DNA of 64,000 nucleotides from Vanilla planifolia (Eukaryota; Streptophyta; Magnoliopsida; Asparagales; Orchidaceae): positions 248,001-312,000 of the forward strand of contig JAIUJO010000184.1 of assembly GCA_023846275.1 (NCBI GenBank), written 5' to 3'. The translations under genes were made by a program, and so were the position numbers. The notes under the pieces were generated by a model. The model was given only the letters and a program-made list of their open reading frames with translations, was not told where the DNA came from and did no database searches. Shown here in pieces: positions 53,114-64,000 of this stretch; the first letter of the stretch is position 1; each line of letters opens with the position of its first letter.

Positions 53114-56100
53114 CATGCATTATGAGTATTTTTATTTAATATCTATTTTGACATTCGAGGATCTTCCTTTGATGACCATTTTACTTTGGAATGCAATTTT
53201 CTGGTATAATTTATCTTATTTCTTCAAATTTCATAGTAATTCCAAATGATATTTCCTTAAACTAAAAATCTCTTCTTATTTGAATTTAGTTACGTTATAA
53301 TTATAACATTTCTCTCATTTCAACTTTAATATATATTTTCTTCAACTTTAAAAAAATTAATTATTTATGCATATTTATAGGATTAATTCGTCGTAATTCT
53401 AAATTAGGTCTAGCAGAGGCAACAAATTTGATGAGACTTATCTTGACGAGCTCTACCCAACAAAATATTTATTTTTAATATTTTTTAAGTACTTTATTTT
53501 TAGGATATTGACATGTTTTATGAGAAATTTTGATTCTTACCAAATTTGATGATCGAGATTGTTACACTCAAACTATTTATTACATAGGAATTTAATTTTC
53601 CCATATTTTTTTATTTTATCAAACTCTTGTCCTTTGATTTTGTTATGTTATCTTGTAACTCTAAACCTTCTCAATGTGTTACATCGCTTTGATTTTTTTA
53701 TATTACATTGCTTAAATTTATCTCATTTAAAATTTAACAAATATTGACTTAAGATTAAAAAAATTATTAATGTTTATTTAATTTTTTAATTCGTAGAAAT
53801 TCCAAATGAACATTGATGGAGAAGAAAGAAATGTTGTTGGGCTCATCTTAATGAGCACTAACATTTAAATAATTATCTTTATTAGATTTTTTAAATTTTT
53901 GTTAAAGGTTTGAAATACTTTTTGATTATTTTATTATTTTTTCTTTTTACCTATCTTGATGATCAAGAATGTTACACATAATCTTCCTAGTATCTTAGAA
54001 TGCAATATTCTAATATATAGTTTATCTCATCTTTCAATATTTTTACATTGATTTGGCTCTATTACTTTTAACACTAAATCTCTTCTTTTGTGACCCTTAA
54101 ATTACTTTGTTTTGATTACATCACATTTCTTAATTTTTTTAATTTATCTTTAATATATATTTACTTAATATTAAAATAATGTTTGTCATTATTTATACTA
54201 ACTTTTTTAGCAATTCATAAAATTTCCAATTTAAGATAGAACGTGATAAAACAAACATCATTAGAGCTACCGTAATGAGCCATATCTAGTTAAATATTTC
54301 TTTTTTTTAGTGTATTTTGTTTTGTATTTTTTGAAATTTTTATTAGTTGTTTTGATTCATACTTTCTTTAATAACGATGGTGCCACATCAATACTCCTTA
54401 TTATCATGGAATGTAGCTTTGCCATATAATTTATCTCATTTCTTAAACTTTTTTTACTCTTATTTCATTTTATTTTTATGGGACTATCATTCTCCATAAT
54501 ATGATTTTCAAAACACCTTAATTTGACTATATTACAATGCTACAAATTATTCATTTTAGCTTTTAGGAATATTAATTATTTATTAAATAATAATTTATTC
54601 CTTTTTTTGTTAAATTACTTTGATAATTCATACTAATTCAAAATGATGTTTGATGGAGATGAAAAAATGTTGTTGGACTCATCTCGATGTGCTCTTTAAA
54701 TATAAATGTTTTTCCTATACTTTTAAATATTTAAATTTTGAAGGTTTTGGTATACTTTATTAGAATTATTTATTTAATTGATGATCTCGCTTGTTACAAT
54801 CAATATCCCTAGTATCTTAGAATGCCACTTTCTCATGCAAACTTAATTCATTTCTTCAAATTGTTTTTTTATTTAGATATAGTAGTACATTACTCTAACT
54901 CTACTCTCATGTGATCTATATTTCACAATGATTTGGTTTTGATTTATTGCTTTATTTTATCATTATTGAGCTTACTATTCATACATGTTTTATTATTTAG
55001 CTATAAGTTTAAACAAGGTCCGATCGAGACAAAAAAAGTCATTGGAGCTGTTTCCATTACCATTATCAAATTAAGTATTCATTTTTATATTTTTTTAAAT
55101 ATTTTATCATATAATTTATCTAATTTTTTCAATATTTTTTATTAACTTTGTTATGTGATGATGAAACTTTATCTTTTCTCGCATGACATTTGCTCTGTTG
55201 TTATTTTGACATATTACATTGCCTTAATTTATATAATTTCATTTTTATTTTATATTTGCTAAATATAAAAGAATAATTTGTTATTGCTTATGATTTCCTT
55301 CACATGTAATTTACTACTAAAAAACTTTACTAGATTGATTCTGATGAGGTGTATCTATTTAATTTTTTTTATTTTAAAATACTTAATTTTTTAGTGTTTT
55401 AACATTCTTTATGAGTGATTTAAATTTGTAGTTAATTTGACAATCCATAATCTTACTATTGACTTCCTTAATATCTTTGAGTGCATTAATCTTGTACCAC
55501 TTATATCATTTTTAACTCTTTCTCTTTGATTTAGTTATATTTCTATGAAGCTCTAATTCTTAAATCATGTGACCAATATATAGAGTTTGTTAAATTATAT
55601 GGATTATTTTTATTTTATTTCAACTTTAATATATATTTCCATCATATTTAAATAATAATTTTTTTATTTTTTATTTTTTATTTTTCTTGGTAATTCGTAG
55701 TAATTTTCAATTTAGGTTCAATGGAGATCAAGCAACTACCGTTAGACTTGTCCCAACATGCTCAATCCAATTGAATATTTACTTTTATACTTTAAAGCAT
55801 TTTTTTTTCTAATATGTTTTTTTATATTTTATGAGACATTTTGAGTTTGGATAGATTTAATGATATAAGTTGTCACACTTGATCTCTTTAGTATCTCAAA
55901 AAACAACATTCTTTTATAATTTGTCTCATTTCTTTGAATTATTTTCTTTTCATTGATTATATTACTATGAGACTCAAATTTTTCTCTTATTTTATCATCA
56001 TATTATTTTGATTTTTCCACATTTCTTTGCTTCATTTTCTCACATTCTTGCTTTATTATGCATTTACTTTGTTTTAAAATGATAACTTATTTTTTATGCT

Positions 56101-59100
56101 TTTCAAATATTTTAATGTATCTCAATTGGCTCTTTCCATTTAAATATTCTATTTGTTTACTTTAAATATTTTATTTTATAGTTTGTTTACATTTTTGATG
56201 ATGCATTTTTTTTGCATCATATTTGATAATTAAGGATGCTGTGCTTAGTTTTCTTGGTATCTTGGAATGCAACTTTTAGTTACAATTTATGTCATGTTTT
56301 CCAATTTTTAACTTTTATTTTTGTTATAAAATAAAATTATTCAAATTTTCTTCTTTTGTGTCCTTAGTATTTTTTTTAATTAGGTATATTACATTATCTT
56401 CATTAAACTTATTTAAAATTTAATTTAAAGTTTTTAAATATTAAAAAAATTAATTATTATTTATGCTTATTTGCTTCTATAATCAAATAAAACTTAAAAC
56501 AAGGGTTGGCTAAGAAGAAAAAGAAAATGTTGCCCTTGACTGATTTTTATACTTTTTAATACTTGTGTTATTATGACAAGCTTTATATGGGTTTTTTATT
56601 CATATCAAATTTAATCATCAAGGATGCTTCATTTGATTCCCATAGTATCTTGGAATATGGTTTTGTTGTACAATAAATCATAATTTTCCATTTTTGCTTT
56701 CATTTGTTTATATTAGTATCAAGCTCTAACACTTCTCTTGCATCACCTTTAAAACTCATTTATTTAGTTATAATATAAAATTAATTGATGTAAACTTATC
56801 TATTTATTTACTTGACAATTAAAAATGTACTATTATTTATGGTTATTATCATTGGCAATTTCCAATAACTCCAAATCTGGTTTAATGTGACGAAGAAGGC
56901 AAAATTTGTCTCGTCATACTTTTTGTTGCTTTAACAAATTTTGATTTGATGATTGATAATGTAACACTCCATCTCTTACACATCTTGTTTTGCAAATTTC
57001 ATTTTATGTATTTCTCATTTTCTAAAATTATTTTCTTTGATGTGGTTATACTACCTTGAAGATGTAATTCTAATATAATGTGACCATTACATGGCTTTTA
57101 TTTTTTTATATTACATTGCATCTATTTAACTTTTTTTCTACTTTAATATATATTTAATAAATATTAAATCGTTATGTTCAATTGCTTTTGAAATTTGTGG
57201 TAATTCCAAATGATGTTCAATGAAGATAAAACGAACATTATAGTACTTAACCCAATCAACTCTATTGAATTAAATATTGATTTTTATATTTTAAAATATT
57301 TTATTTTCTAGTGTTTTAGGATGTTGTGAAGTGAACTTAAATTTTTATTTTAATTAAGCATCAAGGTTGCTACAATAGATCTCTTTGCTATTATGGAATG
57401 CAATTTAATCGTATACATTACCACTTTCATTGAAAACTTTTTCTTTAATTTAGTTATATTATGATTAAACTATTATTCTCGTCTTTTCTAAGCATTCCTT
57501 CAATTTTATTTTGTTATATTATTATCTTAGATTCATTTTAATTTAGAGTTAATAAATATCTTCTAAAGCTTAAAACAATTGGTTAATATTGCTTGTGTTT
57601 ATTTATTTTTGTAATTTGTAGTGTTTCCAAAATGAGGTCCAATCAAAAAAAGGAAATGCCATTGGATTGTTGTCAATGAACTCTAGCCTATTACAACTTC
57701 ATTTTTATATGTTAATAAGTTTCATTTTCTAGCATTTGGGCATACTTCACAAGAACATCAATTGATATCTTATTTGAGGATTTATGATTTTACACTACTA
57801 TCTCTTAAGAACTTGGGGTACAACTTTCCAAAAATATTTATTCCATTTCTTCAAAATGTTTCTATTGATTTGGATATATTTACTTGTTACTCAAAATCTT
57901 CTTTTCACATAACTTTTAAATTGCACAGATTTTATTATATACTTTGCTTCAATTTGTCTCATTTGAACCTTGATATATTTTTTATTAATATGAAAATAAT
58001 AATTTGACCATAGTTAGGATTATTTATTTTTGTAATTTATAGTTATTCCAAATGTTGTCCAATAAAAAGAATCAATGTTGTTTAAATAATCTTAATGAGC
58101 TCTTTCCAAATACATATTAATTTTTTGTGGGCTTAAATATTTTTTTGAAGGTTTTGACTTGCTTTGCAAGGCATTTTGAATCATAAAAGACTTGATGTTT
58201 GAGAAAGTTTCCCTTGATCTCCTAATATCTTGGATTAGAGCTTTTTACTTATACTTTATTTCATTTCTTCAAATATTTTTTTATATTACTATTAAACTAT
58301 AATTCTTCTCAAGCGTAAGGGTATTGATCTAATTTTGTTGTATTACTTTTTTAAAAATTATCTCATTTGAGCTTTACTATACATTAATAAAAAAATTTAA
58401 AAAATATATTATTTAATTTAGTTTAATTTGGTATATCATAGTATCTCAAAGAGCTCTATGAAATGAAGATCCCACTTTTTATTTTTAAAATTATTTTTTT
58501 CTAGGTTTTTGGCGTGCCTATTGAGTCATTTTGATTCATACCTAATTAGGCGATCGACAATGACACCCTCAATCTCCTAAAGTTGTTGCAAAGTAACATT
58601 ACCATACAATTTATCTTATTTATTGATATTTTTTCCTTGATTTGGGTTTATTTTTATGTTACTCTGATTCTCACTGCCTTTGTACCTTACATGTCTTAGA
58701 TTTGGCTATATTACATTAATTTAATCTAACTTTTTTTTGCTTTAATAAAAATTTATTTAATGCTAATATAACTAAATATTATTATTTTTTCTTTTTTATT
58801 TTAGTATCATATAGTAATTTCAAATTAGTTATGATCAAAGAAAAATTGTCATTACAATCTTTTTAATCGATGTTACTTAGAACAATGTTTGCTTCGATAT
58901 TTCTAAATATTTTATTTTCTTTGATCTTGTTGTGCCTAAACTGGCATTTTTATTCATGTAGGATTTGATAAATGAAGATATTAGACTTGATATCATTTCT
59001 ACTTTAAAAATATCTTTCATGTACAATTTTACCATTTGTTCCAATTTTCTATTTTATTTTGAAAAAATTTCTTAGATTTTTGGACACTACACAAGCCATT

Positions 59101-62100
59101 TTAATTTATGCATGACTTACAATCGAGATTGTTATCGTCAATTTTCATTGTTTCTTTCAAATTAAGTGTCACATGATTTATACAAACTTCTTGAAATGTT
59201 TCTCTTCAATTTCATTATGTTGTTATGTAACTAAAACCTTTTTTCATGTTCCTTCTAGATCACTATATTTTTGTTTAACTAGAATCACTTTTGGCTAATT
59301 TTAAATGATATTTCAAGTATTGCATGATTTAAAATTAAGCACGTTGCCCTTGATCTCCTTACGATCTTGTAATGGAAACTTTTCTTACACCTTATCTCAT
59401 TTTCTTGAATTTTTTTATTTTATTTGATTATATTACTACGTAACTCTGAATCTCCTCTCATGTGACCTTTACATCTTTTTGATTAGGTTATAATATTTTA
59501 CTTCAATTTATTCCACTTCAACTTAATTATATATTTTAATAATATTAAAACAATTATTCTTTATCATTTATGATATAACAATAGACAATTCACTATAATT
59601 TTAAATAAGGTTAAACTAAGAAAAAACAAATATCAATATAATCATCTTAATGAGCTTTATCTAATGAAATATTTGTTTATATATTTTAAAATATATATCT
59701 TCTTGGGTTTTGGCAACCTTTGTGAGTCATTTTAATTTGCACCAAGTTTGACCATCGATCATATTACACTCGGTCCCTTTAACATATTTGAAAATAATTT
59801 CCTTGTACATTATATCTCATTTATTCAAATCTTTATATTTTTTTGTTGTATAATAGTGTTTCTCTAAATCCTCTCTCTTATAGTGTTTATATTGCTTTGA
59901 TTTAGTTATATTACATTACTTATTATATATCTACTTAATACGAAAATAATAACTTATTTTAATTTGTTCATATTTATATTGGTAATTAGCAATAATTCCA
60001 AAAACTTTCTTATAGAGAATAAAAGACCATCGTTAAACTTGTCTCATTGATCTACATCGACATATATATTCATTTTTATATTTTTTTAAATGTTATATTT
60101 ATTTTTTAAGACTTTGTCATAGTTTAGAAGTTATTTTGATTCATACCTGATTTGATGATCAAATATTTTACACTTGACCTCCTTTAAGTTCAAGAACTTA
60201 ATATTCTTCTATAATTTATTATTTCTTTTCTCCTTTTTCTTTTTTATCTTGCTATATTACAATTAACTCTAAATTACATATGACATTTACATTATTGTGT
60301 TTTTGTTATACCATAGTTATTCAATTTGTCTCATTTATGTTTTAGTATAAATTTGATTAAAATTAAAATTATAATTTATTCTAATTTTTTCTTTTTTAGT
60401 TTCTTAAACTTGTACTAAATATAAACAAGGTCCAATGAAGACCAAACTGACAACATTGGATTCATTTTGAAGAAGTCTGTCATATTATAAATTCGTTCAC
60501 ATTAATAAATAAGAATATTTAATTCTTTAGGCACATTTAATGATTCATTTTCATTTGTACCTTTTTCTGTGGTAATGTATCTTGCACATGATCCATTAAT
60601 ATCTTGGAATACAACTTTAAAATAACATTTATCTCATTTTCTTCAAACTTTCATTTTGATTTTGTTATATCATTGTGGATTTATAAATCTCTTAACAAGT
60701 GATGCTTAAATTGCTTTAATTTGGCTATGTTCGATTGCTTCAATTTATCTCTTATTTGCTTTAGTATATATACCTCATATTAAACTAATTATTCATTTTT
60801 ATTTAAATTTTTTACATAGGTAATTAGTAATAATTCAAAATGAGATTAGATAGTAATGAAACAAACATCACTAAAATGATCTCCAGGAGCTTGATTTAAA
60901 TAAACATTCATTTACAATTTTTTTTGATATTTGTTAAGGCTTGTCATACTTTATGACACATTTTAATTTTGACCCAATTTGAGTCTCTTGGTGCTACATG
61001 CTTTCTTCTTTGTGTTTTAGAAAATAATTTATGATACATTTTATCTCTATTTTTCTAAAATTTTTCATATATGTTTTTATAATATAATGTAACTCTAAAT
61101 TTCATTACATGTAACCTTTAAATCACTTTTACTTGGTTAAGTACATTGGTTGGGTTTATCTAAATTTATCTTTAATGTATACTATTACTTATTTAATAAG
61201 ACAATTATTATTAATTCAATATATGGTCTAATAATGATGAAACAAACATTTTTAGATTAATGTCAACAAGTTTTATGAAATTAAATATTTATTTTAATAT
61301 TTTAAAATATTTTATTTTGCTAGGTTTTGGCAAATTTTTCAAGAAATTTTAGTTTTTGCATGATTTTACAGCAAAAGATGTTACACTATATTTGCGTAGT
61401 ATCTAAAAATTAAACTTTACCAATATAACTTTTTAATTCTTGAAATTTTGGTCTTGGATTAGTTTTAGTTACTATGCAACTCTAAATCTTTTCTCATGTG
61501 ACCTTTACAATGATTCAATTTTGTTACATTACATAGCTTCAATGTATCTAATTTTAATTATATTTTAAATTTACTAAATGCCAAAATTAGTATTTATTAT
61601 TATTTAAGCTTAGTCGTTTTGATAATATGTAGTATTTACAAACATGGTCAAATCAAAGAAAAAGAAACCACATTATGTGCACTTTGAAAATCCCAAATAC
61701 AATTAAATACAAAATTTATATTTTTAAATTTTTTATATTTTATTGTTTAGACACCTTATATGTAATTTTTTCTTAATATTGATCTAGTGATGTGCTACCA
61801 TCATTCTCCTTGGTATCTTAGAACACAACTTTGTCGTAAAAGTTATCTCGTTTCTTGCATTGCTTTGTTTTAAATGTTACTATATAACTCAAAATCCTAT
61901 TTTGTGTTCCTCTCACATTGACTTTTTTTTTGCTATATTTCCATTGTTTTAATTAATCTCATTTCAATTTGATTATATGTCTACCTAGTATTTAATTTTG
62001 TTTTTATTTGTGCTTGTTTTCTTTAGTAAATTGTTATAATCTAAACGATGTCCAATGGATAAGAAAAAATGCCATTGCATGATTATCAACTAGCATCATC

Positions 62101-63750
62101 CAATTAAATTTTTCTTTTACATTTTTAAATATTTTATTTTAGTGTTGTGCGAAGCCTTATGAGACTTTTCAATCGGTACCAAATTTGGTGATCGATTGTG
62201 TAACACTCGATTTTTTTAGTGTCATGGAATAAAATTTCTCATTACAATTTATCTCAAATGTTTGAATTTTTCACTTTGCTTATTCTCGCTATACTGTAAT
62301 TCTAAATCTTATTTGATGTGACATTTATGCCACAACGATTTGACTATATTACTTTACTACTATTTTTTTATTTCATATTTAATATATATTTAAGTGATAT
62401 TAAGAAAATTTTATTATTATTTTTGTTTTTTTACTTTAGTAATTCATAGTAATTCTAAGAAAAATAATGATAAACTCAAGATAAATATCATTGCACTCAT
62501 ATTGATATAAGTTATATAAATAAATATTTATACTTATATTAAAAATTATTTTATTTTCTCAAGTTTTGGCATACATTACAAAACATTTTTTAGTTATACT
62601 TGATTTGAAGATTAAATATGCTACACTCGATCTATCTAGCATCTTAGAAAGGTTCCTTACCATAAACTTTTCTCGTTCGTTCCAAAGATTAACTTTGAAT
62701 TCATTATATTAACATAAAACTAAAATTCTCCTGTAGGGTGTGTTTTGCAACACTTTGATTTGCATAAAATTAAAAGAATAGATTATAATTATTAATTTTA
62801 AACTCATTTTGTAGTCTACAATAATTCCAAATGTTGGACTCATCTCAACAACTTTTCTCTAATTATATATTTATTTTTAATAGTTTTGGAAATTTATTTT
62901 CTAAGATGGACTTATTTTCAAAGACTTTTCAATTCACACCGATTTGATGATCAGAGATGTTACTCTCAATCTTATTAATACCTTTGAAACCAACTTTCTA
63001 ATGAAATTTATCTCATATATTTTTTTTTAATTTCATTTTGTTGTACTACTTTCTAACTTGAAATATCCTCCTTTATGACTTTCACTTTGCAATGATTTAG
63101 TTGTTTATGTTTATCTATTTTTGTTATTTACAAAATTCAAAACAATGTTTGGTGGAGATGAAACAAACATTTTTGGGATTATCTTGATGGCATTTATACA
63201 AAGTTTTATTCATTATCTTTAAATATTTTTTTCTACTTGGTTTGGTACTCTTTATGAGAAATTTTAACATACATAATTGGATGATTAAGTATTTCACCAT
63301 GAATCTCCTTAGTACCTTCGAATATAGAAATTTTACATAATTTATGTCATTTTTTCATATTATTTTCATAGATTTCGCTTAATTGCTATGACAGTCCACT
63401 TCTCCATTTGTGTGACCTTAACATAGCTTCGATGTGGTTATTTTATATTTCTTTAATTTCTTTATTATTAGATTTTTTATATAATTATGAAATATAAATA
63501 TAATTTATTTTTTATTTTTTTTAGAATTTTTTACCATTTTTTAAATAACTGGTTATCTTCTTGTAAAACTTTAAATTTGCTCCCATGTGGCCTTTATATT
63601 GCCCCAATTGGGTTATATGACATTAATTTTACTTATTTCAATTTTAATATATATTTACTTATTATTAAAATATTATTTTTAATTATGTTTCATACTTATT
63701 GACTTTTATAACTTGTAATTATACTTAATAAGATCCAACGGAAACAAAAC

Positions 63751-64000
63751 AAATGTAACTATGCTCCTCAGTAAATTTAGGTGAAATAACAAATTAAATT
63801 AGCATAAATATTAAGACATTATAATTCTAAAATTTTACAAAAATATATTAAAGAAGAAATGTTAAAATTTAAGCTAGGTAAAATAAAAAATCAAAGTGAT
63901 ATAAAAGAAACATGATAAGAGAACTGCAGCTTTGTACCAATACAACAAAATCAAAGGAAAACTATTTATAAAATGAGATAAAGTATATGAATAAGTAGTG
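63751..64000 (+). repeat. 415-bp satellite, plus orientation restored
   Basis: From about 63.78 kb the monomer reads forward again: AAATCAAAGTGATATAAAAG, AACATGATAAGAGAACT, AATACAACAAAATCAAAGG and AAAATGAGATAAAG follow in the forward order. The block runs off the window. The switch lies between the minus core at about 63733 and 63850. Confidence 0.7.

Larger units (their letters stand above)
49011..63750 (-). repeat. 415-bp satellite array, minus orientation (right block)
   Basis: About 36 monomers reversed relative to 28.4-48.9 kb. On the + strand the core reads as TGTTGGACTCATCTCGATG, with landmarks near 49515, 50340, 50758, 52325, 53408, 53815, 54246, 54652, 57630, 60013, 60431, 60849, 61650, 62050, 62473 and 63150. 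Spacing is mostly 400-425 bp. Other landmarks are TTGGCAT.CTTTATGAG, GATGATCGA.AATGTTACACT and TTTATCTCATTTCTTCAA. Several monomers are shortened or rejoined, for example around 58.93-59.35 kb. I could not establish a higher-order period here by eye. Confidence 0.85.

Noticed and set aside
52800-53249. Open frames of 71-130 codons on both strands, including a poly-Lys and a poly-Phe protein
   Set aside because: They are produced by the T/G-only tract. They have no sequence complexity, and both strands are open for the same reason.
28400-64000. Many 60-115 codon open frames rich in F, L, I, Y and C
   Set aside because: They fall at repeated places in the satellite, switch strand with the array orientation and are not conserved between monomers. 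Composition and repeat structure explain them.
27061-64000. Regularly spaced repeats suggesting a CRISPR-like array
   Set aside because: The period is about 415 bp, monomers are contiguous without unique spacers, and the context is a plant nuclear genome.
1-64000. tRNA or rRNA genes
   Set aside because: I looked for GGTTCGAATCC-type arms and conserved rRNA blocks on both strands and saw none. A dedicated covariance search would settle it.

Overview
The window looks like heterochromatic, repeat-filled nuclear DNA of a land plant, probably a seed plant with a large genome. The main clue is the left end. It holds degenerate L1-type LINE ORF2 copies whose domain order (endonuclease, reverse transcriptase, zinc-binding zf-RVT, RNase H) is characteristic of plant LINEs. 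I found no host gene, tRNA, rRNA or intact open reading frame. The sequence is very AT-rich, and the long open frames are low-complexity by-products of that composition.

Layout. 1-10457: at least five LINE copies or fragments, all on the + strand, joined head to tail and mostly 5'-truncated; three of the junctions share one 3'-end sequence. 10458-26640: AT-rich DNA with no recognisable gene, apart from one weak LTR-like promoter at about 20.98-21.48 kb. 26641-27060: a patchwork of recently copied satellite pieces with a perfect 34-bp inverted repeat. 27061-64000: about 37 kb of one old, diverged tandem satellite with a modal period of about 415 bp.

The satellite changes orientation three times: minus (27.06-28.34 kb), plus (28.40-48.94 kb), minus (49.01-63.75 kb), plus again (63.75 kb to the end). 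The plus block has a second level of order. Its monomers correspond one to one at an offset of about 9.35-9.48 kb, with shared variants and shared deletions. It therefore consists of two copies of a higher-order repeat of about 23 monomers. Later events are layered on this: (TA)n expansions, a 267-bp tract made only of T and G, and local fold-backs.

Nothing here acts together as a gene system. The interest lies in the history of the repeats: a higher-order satellite made of large inverted blocks, and a LINE cluster built by repeated junctions at the same 3' end. All alignments were made by eye; boundaries in the satellite are good to roughly 50 bp unless an exact motif is given.
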